Shown here one piece after another: positions 8,616-14,933 of a DNA stretch of 25,988 bases; within the stretch, counting starts at the first letter, position 1; each line of letters opens with the position of its first letter. Source of the DNA: Sphingomonadales bacterium (GTDB lineage Bacteria; Pseudomonadota; Alphaproteobacteria; Sphingomonadales; Sphingomonadaceae); the NCBI GenBank assembly GCA_025360285.1, contig JANYCM010000027.1:1-25988 (forward strand). Reading direction: 5' to 3'. The notes below the pieces were generated by a model, which saw only the letters and a list, made by a program, of their open reading frames with translations, searched no databases and was not told the DNA's origin. A program made the translations under genes and the position numbers.

Positions 8616-8756
8616 ATGGTGAAAGACCCCGCGAGACTTACCTACCTGCGCGCCGCCATCGAACGCGGCCGGCACAGCGGGTCGGCCGCGCCGCTTGATA
8701 TGACGGCAATCAAGGCAAAAGCGCGCGCCAAACTGGATGAGGCCCAATCCTTGTAG
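8616..8756 (+). CDS. Short ParD-like antitoxin C-terminal fragment (46 aa)
   Basis: The 46-residue product contains LRAAIERGRHSGSAAPLDM followed by an AIKAKARAKL helix. This is the pattern of the C-terminal, toxin-wrapping half of ParD/CopG-type antitoxins. The ribbon-helix-helix DNA-binding half is missing, and an in-frame TGA lies just upstream (8604-8606). The ATG has a plausible AGGA ribosome site 6 bases before it, so it could still be translated. No ParE-like toxin is recognisable on either side. It is either a decayed toxin-antitoxin remnant or a minimal orphan antitoxin peptide. The family call rests on motif recall, not on an alignment. Confidence 0.5.
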   Translation: MVKDPARLTYLRAAIERGRHSGSAAPLDMTAIKAKARAKLDEAQSL

Positions 8757-8780
8757 GGCGAAATGCGCCACGTCATTTTC

Positions 8781-8806
8781 GTCATCCCAGCTTTAGCTGA
8801 GATGAC
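8781..8806. repeat. REP-like palindrome, possible bidirectional terminator
   Basis: GTCATCCCAGCT (8781-8792) and AGCTGAGATGAC (8795-8806) pair with one mismatch around a 2-base loop. It lies between the convergent ends of the ParD-like ORF and dapD. The core resembles the dispersed GTCATCCC...GGGATGAC palindromes seen in many sphingomonad genomes (recall, not a search). T-rich sequence flanks it on the + side (ATTTT), so it could act as a terminator for the + strand. Confidence 0.5.
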
Positions 8807-8874
8807 ATTTTCCTTCGCGACATTTTTCCGTTTCGGTGCCGGACGTTGCCGGCCGGCCCAACCGCCTGCCGTTC

Positions 8875-9711
8875 TCAATCGCGCAACAACTCGTTGATCC
8901 CGGTTTTCGACCGTGTTTGCGCATCCACCGTCTTGACGATCACCGCGCAATACAGGCCGGGCCCCGGCGACCCATCGGGCAATGGCTTGCCGGGCAGGCT
9001 GCCCGACACGACTACCGCATAGGGCGGCACCTTGCCGACATGGATTTCGCCCGTCGCGCGATCGACGATCTTGGTGGAAGCGCCGAGATAGACGCCCATC
9101 GACAGCACGGCGCCTTCGCCGACAACCACCCCTTCGGCGACTTCGGCACGGGCGCCGATGAAGGCGCCGTCGCCGATGATCACCGGCCCGGCCTGCAACG
9201 GCTCCAGCACGCCGCCGATGCCGACGCCGCCCGACAGATGCACGCCCTGACCGATCTGCGCGCAACTGCCCACCGTCGTCCAGGTATCGACCATCGAATT
9301 CCTGCCGACCCGCGCGCCGATGTTGACGAAGCTGGGCATCAGCACGACGCCCGGCGCGATATGGGCACCATGGCGCACGATGGCGCCGGGCACGCTGCGG
9401 AAACCGGCGGCGGCGAAGCGGTTTTCGCCCCAGCCGGCGAATTTTGATGGTACCTTGTCCCACCACAGGCTGCCGCCGGGGCCGCCGGGGATGGCGATAT
9501 TGGGGTTGAGCCGGAAGGACAGCAGCACGGCCTTTTTCAGCCATTGGTGGGTCACCCAGCCGCCGGCGCCATCGGGCTGTGCCACGCGCAATTCGCCAGC
9601 GTCCAGCCCGGCCAATGCCGCCTCGACAGCGCTGTGTACCGCGCCGGTCGTCGTCGCCGATATTGTGTCGCGCGCGTCCCAGGCCGAATTGATCGTGTCT
9701 TCGATGCTCAT
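8875..9711 (-). CDS. dapD: 2,3,4,5-tetrahydropyridine-2,6-dicarboxylate N-succinyltransferase
   Basis: Cytoplasmic enzyme of the succinylase branch of lysine/diaminopimelate synthesis. It transfers succinyl from succinyl-CoA to tetrahydrodipicolinate. 278 aa, the usual DapD length. An N-terminal helical domain (MSIEDTINSAWDARDTI) is followed by a left-handed beta-helix of hexapeptide repeats at about 100-230 (GARVGRNSMVDTWTTVGS, IGDGAFIGARAEVAEG). The open frame extends upstream to 9825, but that extension overlaps the neighbouring gene and is not DapD-like. ATG 9711 overlaps the stop of the HAD gene as ATGA, arguing for coupled translation. The other lysine-pathway genes are not in the window. 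Confidence 0.95.
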   Translation of the reverse strand: MSIEDTINSAWDARDTISATTTGAVHSAVEAALAGLDAGELRVAQPDGAGGWVTHQWLKKAVLLSFRLNPNIAIPGGPGGSLWWDKVPSKFAGWGENRFAAAGFRSVPGAIVRHGAHIAPGVVLMPSFVNIGARVGRNSMVDTWTTVGSCAQIGQGVHLSGGVGIGGVLEPLQAGPVIIGDGAFIGARAEVAEGVVVGEGAVLSMGVYLGASTKIVDRATGEIHVGKVPPYAVVVSGSLPGKPLPDGSPGPGLYCAVIVKTVDAQTRSKTGINELLRD

Positions 9712-10379
9712 GCAGCCTCCAGGTCGCGTAGGGCGCCGGCCAGCCAGCTGGCGACGTCGGGAATTGTGTAGTCGATATGGTCTCTGGCTTCGCCGGGCCC
9801 CTGTTCGGAGCCATTGTCGATCCACACGGTCGTCATGCCGATCGCCTTGGCCGGGGCGAGGTTGCGCGCCATGTCCTCGACGAACAAGGCGCGGGTGGGA
9901 TCAATGCCATGGGCGGCGCACAGATGAGCATAGGCCGGTGCCTGCGGTTTGGGCATATAGCCCATGGCATGGATATCGTGCAGCGCATCGAAACTGTCGG
10001 ACAGGCCGAGCCGGGCGAGAACCCGCGTCGCATAGGGCGCATCGGCATTGGTGAAGATGAACTTGCGACCCGGCAACCGGGCGATCAGATCGGCAAGTTC
10101 GGGATGCGGGGCGACAACGCTGACATCGACATCATGGACTTTGTCCAGGAAGTCGTGTGGATCGACGCCATGTTCGGCCATCAAGCCGGGCAGGGTCATG
10201 CCGTGCGAATGGAAAAAGCCCTTCTGCACCACCCAGGCGGCCTCGGCATCGATATTCAGCAGGCGCTGGATATAGGCACCCATGTTGCGGTCGATCTGCG
10301 GGAACAGGCTGGCGCTGGCCGGGTAGAGCGTATTGTCGAGATCGAAGATCCAGCTGTCGATATGGCTGAGCCGCCCCAT
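9708..10379 (-). CDS. HAD-family hydrolase, pyrimidine 5'-nucleotidase (SDT1-like)
   Basis: A 223-aa soluble haloacid-dehalogenase phosphatase. Motif I is FDLDNTLYP (D13 nucleophile, D15 acid/base). Motif II is the Thr in FTNAD, motif III the Lys in MGYMPKPQ, and motif IV is FVEDMARN. The DNTLYP form and the length match the SDT1/PHM8-like nucleotidases that dephosphorylate pyrimidine nucleoside monophosphates or related phosphates. I chose ATG 10379 over the adjoining TTG 10382 because it makes a TGATG overlap with the adenosine kinase stop. Its own stop overlaps dapD by 4 bp. Pairing with a nucleoside kinase fits nucleotide salvage, with dapD a passenger or growth-linked partner. Physiological substrate is uncertain. 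Confidence 0.85.
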   Translation of the reverse strand: MGRLSHIDSWIFDLDNTLYPASASLFPQIDRNMGAYIQRLLNIDAEAAWVVQKGFFHSHGMTLPGLMAEHGVDPHDFLDKVHDVDVSVVAPHPELADLIARLPGRKFIFTNADAPYATRVLARLGLSDSFDALHDIHAMGYMPKPQAPAYAHLCAAHGIDPTRALFVEDMARNLAPAKAIGMTTVWIDNGSEQGPGEARDHIDYTIPDVASWLAGALRDLEAA

Positions 10380-11368
10380 CAACCCAGCTTGGCCTTGATC
10401 AGCGCCTTCAGGTCGGCTTCCGGCCGCGCGCCATAATGGCTGATGACTTCAGCGGCGGCGATGCAGCCGACACGCGCGCAATCGGGCAGGGACCGGCCCT
10501 GGGTCATCGCCGCCATGAAGCCGCCGGCGAACAGATCGCCCGCCCCGGTCGTGTCGAGCACCCGCGCCGCTGGTTCGGCGGCGATGACATGGCGGCGGCC
10601 GCCTTCCAGCACGATGGCGCCAGCGGCGGAGCGGGTGATGACGGCGGTGCAGGCATGGCGGGCGATTTCGGCCATGGCCTCGTCAAGGCTCTTGGTCTGG
10701 TACAGCGCACAGACTTCATGTTCATTGCCGAACACCAGATCGACATGGCTGGCGAGCAGTTCCTGGAAATCGGCGCGATAGCCTTCGACGCAGAACACGT
10801 CGGACAAGGTGAAGGCCACCTTGCGGCCATGGGCGCGGGCAACGGCAATGGCCTTTTTCATCGCGGCGCGCGGGGCGGGCGGATCCCAGAGATAGCCTTC
10901 CAGATAGAGGATTTCGGCGCCAGCGACGGCATCGGCATCAAGATCGGCCTCGGACAATTCCTGGCAGGCGCCGAGATAGGTGTTCATCGTGCGGTCGCCA
11001 TCGGGTGTCACCAGGATCAGGCAGCGGCCGGTCGAATTGCCCTCGGTTGATGGCGCCGTGGTGAAATCGACGCCGGCGGCGCGGATGTCATGGGCGAACA
11101 CGCGGCCGAGCTGATCATCGGCGACACGGCCGACAAAGGCCGGACGCGCCCCCAGCGCCGCCATGCCGGCCACGGTGTTGGCCGCCGACCCACCGCTGAT
11201 TTCCCGGGCCGGCCCCATGGCGGCATAGAGACTCTCCGCCTCCTCACTCGGAATCAACCGCATCGACCCTTTGGCGATCCCGTGATCCCCCAGAAATTCC
11301 GGCGTTGTGGTGGTGATGACATCGACAAGGGCATTGCCGATGGCAAGAACATGGTGGCGGGCGGTCAT
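10379..11368 (-). CDS. PfkB-family carbohydrate/adenosine kinase
   Basis: A 329-aa ATP-dependent kinase of the ribokinase (PfkB) superfamily, most like the alphaproteobacterial adenosine kinase group. The N-terminal signature is AIGNALVDVI. GGSAANTVAGMAALG is the substrate-side glycine motif. DTTGAGDLFAGGF near 272-284 is PfkB signature 2, with catalytic Asp about 278. I placed the start at ATG 11368, with an AAGG site 6 bases upstream; the open frame runs to 11425 but adds no family-like sequence. It is the first gene of a tightly overlapping - strand set with the HAD nucleotidase and dapD. Adenosine is the likely substrate, but a sugar cannot be ruled out by eye. Confidence 0.87.
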   Translation of the reverse strand: MTARHHVLAIGNALVDVITTTTPEFLGDHGIAKGSMRLIPSEEAESLYAAMGPAREISGGSAANTVAGMAALGARPAFVGRVADDQLGRVFAHDIRAAGVDFTTAPSTEGNSTGRCLILVTPDGDRTMNTYLGACQELSEADLDADAVAGAEILYLEGYLWDPPAPRAAMKKAIAVARAHGRKVAFTLSDVFCVEGYRADFQELLASHVDLVFGNEHEVCALYQTKSLDEAMAEIARHACTAVITRSAAGAIVLEGGRRHVIAAEPAARVLDTTGAGDLFAGGFMAAMTQGRSLPDCARVGCIAAAEVISHYGARPEADLKALIKAKLG

Positions 11369-11465
11369 GAAAAGCCTTGGTTTGCGAATGCCGTCCTCCC
11401 TATCTGCTTCACGGCGGCGCGTCATCCCCCACCGGTATCGGGCTTTCCCTTTGATGGCATATGGC

Positions 11466-11480
11466 TATAGCGTGCCGTCA
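11466..11480 (+). promoter_or_regulatory. Candidate -10 box for a leaderless EI24 transcript
   Basis: TATAGC at 11466-11471 ends 8 bases before ATG 11480, and no Shine-Dalgarno is visible. A start of transcription near the A of the ATG would give a leaderless mRNA. The -35 region is poor (CTTTCC at 17 bp). Confidence 0.25.
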
Positions 11481-12163
11481 TGCCTGCGGCCTTCATTCTC
11501 AGCTTGGCGCAACTCGGCGATCCGGCGTTTCTGCGGGTGTTGTGGCGCGCGCTGATCCTCACGCTATTGGTGTTTGCCCTGCTCGCCTGGGGTGTGATGG
11601 CGATGGTTGCGCATATTGAAACCGATGGCTGGCCGGGTTGGTTGCAGACGGTATGGACCGGCGGAGGCGGTGGTATCGCCGGCTTCCTGCTCACTGGGCT
11701 GCTGCTGTGGCTGGGTTTTGCCGGCGTTGCCACCGGCGCTGCAACCCTTTGGCAGGATGAGATTATTGCCGCGGTTGAGGCGCGTTATTATCCTGCGGCA
11801 CGCGGTTTTCCGCTCGGGCTGCACCGTGAAATCGGGCTGGGCCTGGCCGCCGGGCTGCGCGTGCTGTTGTGGAACGCGCTGTTCCTGCCCGCCTATCTGT
11901 TGCTGCTGGTCACCGGCATCGGGCCGCTGATCCTGTTCGTGGCGGTCAACGCCTGGCTGCTGGGGCGCGAATATCTCGAAATGGTCGCCGCGCGGCACCT
12001 GCCGATGGCCGCGGCCGCCGCTTGGCCGGCGACGCACCGCTGGGATCGCTGGGGTACTGGCCTCGCCACGGCCGGACTATTCGCGGTGCCGGTGTTGGGC
12101 ATCGTTGCGCCGCTGGTCGGTGTCGCCTTCGCCACCCATATGTTTCACCGCCGCGCGGCATGA
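11480..12163 (+). CDS. EI24 domain-containing (CysZ-like) membrane protein
   Basis: A 227-aa inner-membrane protein. Hydrophobic segments lie near 22-44, 65-88, 122-162 and 193-219. The central motif resembles EI24/CysZ, including the WQDEIIAAVEARYYP stretch at 91-105 and a LLLVTGIGPLILFVAVNAWLLGREYLEMVA-type C-terminal half at 141-170. CysZ is a sulfate permease in enterobacteria. Alphaproteobacterial EI24 proteins are mostly unassigned, and no cysteine-synthesis gene is nearby, so I do not assign sulfate transport. ATG 11480 has no evident ribosome site. The stop overlaps the downstream lipoprotein ATG (ATGA), so the two are probably co-expressed. Confidence 0.83.
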   Translation: MPAAFILSLAQLGDPAFLRVLWRALILTLLVFALLAWGVMAMVAHIETDGWPGWLQTVWTGGGGGIAGFLLTGLLLWLGFAGVATGAATLWQDEIIAAVEARYYPAARGFPLGLHREIGLGLAAGLRVLLWNALFLPAYLLLLVTGIGPLILFVAVNAWLLGREYLEMVAARHLPMAAAAAWPATHRWDRWGTGLATAGLFAVPVLGIVAPLVGVAFATHMFHRRAA

Positions 12164-12513
12164 AGCGACTGCTGCTGCTGGCGCTGACGCTCGCCGCCTG
12201 CGCCGCGCCTGCACCGCCCCTTGTATCGTCAGCACCTGCGCCCCCGCCGCCCCCGCCACCCCCCGGTCTCGCCCGCATTCTCGGGACTGGTGCCGCCAAT
12301 GTGATCGCGCTGCTGGGACCCGCCTCGCTCGATCGCAGCGAGGGGCCGGCGCGGCAACTGCAATTCATCCGGCCGCCGTGCATCCTCGATGTGTTTCTCT
12401 ACCCCGGCCCTGGCGGTGCGGTGGCCGTGCGCACCGCCGCCGCTCGCAAGGCCGATGGCAGCCGCATCGACCCCGGCACCTGCCTCGCGCTGATCATCCC
12501 CGCCGGGCGTTAA
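12160..12513 (+). CDS. Small proline-rich lipoprotein of unknown function
   Basis: 117 aa. Residues 1-13 are a lipoprotein signal (MKRLLLLALTLAA) with lipobox L-A-A-C and lipidated Cys14. A linker rich in Ala/Pro follows and contains eight consecutive prolines (residues 28-35, bases 12241-12264). The C-terminal domain, about 40-117, starts LARILGTGAANVIALLGPASLDRSEG. It has two cysteines (in RPPCILDVFLY and GTCLAL) that could form a disulfide. The pattern of lipobox, linker and small domain with a LLG-P/A-xxRxEG motif recurs in short proteobacterial outer-membrane-anchored lipoproteins related to BamE/SmpA-like folds, but I do not recognise a named family. Coupled by ATGA overlap to the EI24 gene. 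Translation of the proline run should depend on EF-P. Confidence 0.78.
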   Translation: MKRLLLLALTLAACAAPAPPLVSSAPAPPPPPPPPGLARILGTGAANVIALLGPASLDRSEGPARQLQFIRPPCILDVFLYPGPGGAVAVRTAAARKADGSRIDPGTCLALIIPAGR

Positions 12514-12561
12514 GGCCCCGGCGCGGGATTGACATCTTGATGGCTTCAGGGTGCAAAGCCC

Positions 12562-13149
12562 CTAGCGCGCATCATCCCGCACCAATGGTGTTTCGGCCAG
12601 ATGTTCGGCAAGAAACCACATCTGCGATTCATGGGTGCGGATGACGTTGCTGACCAACACGTCATTGGTGCCATCGTCGCCGGCGTCGGCAGCGTCGCTG
12701 GCCGCGTCACGGGCCAAAGTGATGATGATGCCATGCGCCTCGATCAGCCGGGCCAATTGCGTCGGCACATCCTCGCGGCCCTTGGGCGGCCGCGGAATCC
12801 CGGTCATTTCAGCGACATCAGCGGCCATGGCAATGCTCAGCCCGCCCAGCATCATGATGCGTTCGGCCAGCAGATCGACCAGCGCCGCTTGCTCCTCATA
12901 ATGTTTGTCGAGTAGCAGGTGGAGCGCATAAAAGGTCGCGCCCGACATCTGCCAGTGATGTTTCTTGTAGAGGTCGCGGATCGTCATTGTATCGGCAAGC
13001 AGCTGGTTGAGCGCCGTGACGCTCTGAGTGCGGGCATTGTCGGCCAGGCCGATCGGCAGCGTCTTCAGCGTGCCGAAGGCCTGGATTTCGCGATATTCGA
13101 CCTTGTATTGCGGCTGCGCGAGATCGGTCTTGGCGTGTTTCTTGGCCAT
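12562..13149 (-). CDS. dps: Dps-family ferritin-like DNA-protection protein
   Basis: Cytoplasmic miniferritin of 195 aa. It stores iron and detoxifies peroxide as a 12-mer and may bind DNA. The ferroxidase ligands line up with E. coli Dps at a constant offset of 14: H65, H77, D81, D92 and E96 here against H51, H63, D67, D78 and E82. Core motif: KKHHWQMSGATFYALHLLLD. A Lys-bearing N-terminus (MAKKHAKTD) could contact DNA. ATG 13149 is chosen because a GAAAGG site lies 7 bases upstream; the open frame continues to 13437 but is not Dps-like beyond this ATG. Divergent from the ABA4-like gene across 102 bp, and convergent with the lipoprotein. No clear OxyR or Fur site was seen. Confidence 0.94.
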   Translation of the reverse strand: MAKKHAKTDLAQPQYKVEYREIQAFGTLKTLPIGLADNARTQSVTALNQLLADTMTIRDLYKKHHWQMSGATFYALHLLLDKHYEEQAALVDLLAERIMMLGGLSIAMAADVAEMTGIPRPPKGREDVPTQLARLIEAHGIIITLARDAASDAADAGDDGTNDVLVSNVIRTHESQMWFLAEHLAETPLVRDDAR

Positions 13150-13251
13150 ATTGGCACCTTTCGAGCAATGGAGACCAACCTGAAACGTCGATCCGCCGCG
13201 CCAGTTCCGCGGCGCTTGACGTCGCAGCCGGCAAGCGCCAGCGTCATCGCC

Positions 13252-13689
13252 ATGGATACCGCCCTGGATAGTGAACGCTTCTTCAGCCTGGCCAGCGCCG
13301 CGGTGCTGCCCGGCTGGCTGGCGCTCGTTCTGGCGCCGCTGCGCCGGCCGCTGGCGGTAGCGGCGGCGCGCTGGCTTGCGGCGCTGCTCTGCGGCTTTTA
13401 CCTGACGATGCTGGTTACCGGGCTGACCGGCGGTCATGGTCCAGCGCCAGGTGCCAGCTTCAACAGCCTCGCCGGCGTGCGGCTGCTGCTATCGACCCCC
13501 GAGGCGTTGCTCGCCGGCTGGGTGCATTATCTGGCGTTTGATCTGTTCGTTGGCGCCTGGGAGGCGGCGGACGCGCCGCAATCCAATGTGCCGCACTGGC
13601 TGCTGCTGCCGTGCCTGGTGCTGACGTTTGTCGCCGGGCCGACGGGGCTGTTGCTCTATCTCGTCATCCGGGCCACGCGGCAGCGATGA
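13252..13689 (+). CDS. ABA4-like (DUF4281) membrane protein
   Basis: 145 aa with about four transmembrane segments (about 16-32, 40-60, 85-100, 118-142). The diagnostic ABA4/DUF4281 pattern is present: FNSLAGVRLLL, then GWVHYLAFDLFVGAWEAADA, then the LLPCLVLTFVAGPTGLLLYL-like tail. The plant relative ABA4 is needed for neoxanthin formation. Bacterial homologues are usually of unknown function. A link to carotenoids is plausible for a pigmented sphingomonad, but no carotenoid gene is in the window. ATG 13252 is used; the upstream extension of the frame runs through the dps promoter region. Divergent from dps. Confidence 0.82.
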   Translation: MDTALDSERFFSLASAAVLPGWLALVLAPLRRPLAVAAARWLAALLCGFYLTMLVTGLTGGHGPAPGASFNSLAGVRLLLSTPEALLAGWVHYLAFDLFVGAWEAADAPQSNVPHWLLLPCLVLTFVAGPTGLLLYLVIRATRQR

Positions 13690-13722
13690 CAAAGCCGCAG
13701 CGAACCCCCATAAAGTGACGAT

Positions 13723-13911
13723 ATGAGTTTGCGCTCCCCCTGCATCAACGTCTGTCGCATCGATCAGAGATCCGGCCGGTGCGACGGCTGCCGCCGCAGC
13801 ATCGAGGAAATTACCCGCTGGTCGCTGGCCAGCGAGGCTGAACAGGCGGCGATTCTGGCCGAACTGCCCGGCCGGCCGGCGCCGCGCAAACGCCTGGGGG
13901 TGCGCTGGTGA
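13723..13911 (+). CDS. DUF1289 domain-containing small Cys-rich protein
   Basis: 62 aa. The whole protein is a DUF1289 domain: C7-x3-C11-x8-C20-x2-C23 (SPCINVCRID...GRCDGCRR), followed by the conserved IEEITRWSL. Four cysteines are suited to binding zinc or an iron-sulfur centre; biochemical function is not established. The GTG start of the LLM oxidoreductase overlaps its stop (GTGA), so the pair is translationally coupled. It may be an accessory protein for the flavoenzyme, which is inference from the overlap only. Confidence 0.88.
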   Translation: MSLRSPCINVCRIDQRSGRCDGCRRSIEEITRWSLASEAEQAAILAELPGRPAPRKRLGVRW

Positions 13912-14918
13912 TCCTGTCGGTGCTCGACCAGACACCGATCGCCGCGGGCAGCACGCCGGCGGCGGCGCTGGCCAATTCAATCGATCTCGCCCGCCATTGT
14001 GAGGCGCTCGGCTATCACCGCTATTGGCTGGCCGAACATCATGCCTCCCCGGCGCTGGCGGGCAGCACGCCGGAAATCCTGATCGCCGCGGTGGCGGCGG
14101 CAACCCGGCACATGCGCATCGGTTCGGGCGGCATCATGCTGCCGCATTATTCGCCCTTGAAGGTCGCCGAACAGTTCAGCCTTCTCTCGGGGCTGTATCC
14201 CGGCCGGATCGATCTCGGGCTGGGCCGCGCGCCCGGCAGCGACCAGCGCACGTCGGTTGCCTTGCAGCGCGATCGCCGACAGACGCCCCCCTATGATTTT
14301 CCGCAGCAGCTCGCCGAATTGATCGGCTATCTGGAAGACAGCCTGCCGGCCGATCATCCCTTTGCGGCCTATGCCCGCACGCTGCCAGGCCTGCCGCAGG
14401 CGCCTGAACCCTGGGTACTGGGGTCATCACCCGACAGTGCAGGTTTTGCCGGCGATCTTGGCCTGTCCTATTGCTTTGCCGATTTCATCAATGCCGGCGG
14501 CGCCGACATCGCCGCTGATTATCGCCGACGCTTCCGGCCGCGCCATGCAGGTGACAAGCCCCATGTCATGGTCGCCGTCTGGACAGTGGCGGCTGATACG
14601 GATGCCGAGGCTGAACGATTGGCGGCACCAGCGCGGATGATGATGGCGCACCTGCTCAGCGGCCGCTCGATCCCGGTGCCCGATCCCGATACGGCGATCG
14701 CCTGGCTGTCCGATCGCCCCGAACTGGCGTTGGCGCGGGCCGGTCGCCGTGTCGTCGCCGGATCACCGGCCACTGTGCGCGCCGGGCTGGAGTCCGTTGC
14801 GGCCAGCTACGGTGCCGATGAATTGATTCTGGTCAACATCCTCCACGGCCATGCCGACCGCAAGGTAAGCTACACCCTTGCCATGCAGGCGATGGCCCAG
14901 ACCAGGGTTGCGGCCTGA
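13908..14918 (+). CDS. LLM class flavin-dependent oxidoreductase
   Basis: 336 aa, luciferase-like monooxygenase fold (TIM barrel, FMN or F420-type flavin). The N-terminus SVLDQTPIAAGSTPAAAL and RYWLAEHHASPALAGSTPE are characteristic of the luciferase-like subgroup found singly in proteobacteria. GSGGIMLPHYSPLKVAEQF and LGLGRAPGSD follow. It is a predicted cytoplasmic oxidoreductase with unknown substrate. The GTG start at 13908 overlaps the DUF1289 stop. No flavin reductase is encoded nearby. The subgroup usually behaves as a stand-alone gene, so a specific pathway should not be assumed. Confidence 0.92.
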   Translation: MILSVLDQTPIAAGSTPAAALANSIDLARHCEALGYHRYWLAEHHASPALAGSTPEILIAAVAAATRHMRIGSGGIMLPHYSPLKVAEQFSLLSGLYPGRIDLGLGRAPGSDQRTSVALQRDRRQTPPYDFPQQLAELIGYLEDSLPADHPFAAYARTLPGLPQAPEPWVLGSSPDSAGFAGDLGLSYCFADFINAGGADIAADYRRRFRPRHAGDKPHVMVAVWTVAADTDAEAERLAAPARMMMAHLLSGRSIPVPDPDTAIAWLSDRPELALARAGRRVVAGSPATVRAGLESVAASYGADELILVNILHGHADRKVSYTLAMQAMAQTRVAA

Positions 14919-14933
14919 GGCCGGGGCGCTGTT

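Noticed and set aside
8529..8771. N-terminal extension of the first M20 peptidase
   Set aside because: The extra 81 residues lack a signal peptide or M20 similarity and overlap the ParD-like ORF. TTG 8528 has a strong purine-rich ribosome site and yields a signal peptide.
12514..12561. Possible terminator between the lipoprotein and dps
   Set aside because: Only a 5-bp imperfect stem (GGCTT/AAGCC) is visible, too weak to call.
13065..13253. Small - strand ORF beginning MAMTLALAGC that looks like a lipoprotein start
   Set aside because: The lipobox-like start is followed by Arg-rich sequence that is a frame-shadow of dps, and it crosses the dps start region; probably chance.
13150..13437. 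Upstream extension of the Dps frame
   Set aside because: It runs antisense through the ABA4-like gene, has no Dps similarity, and a good ribosome site precedes ATG 13149.
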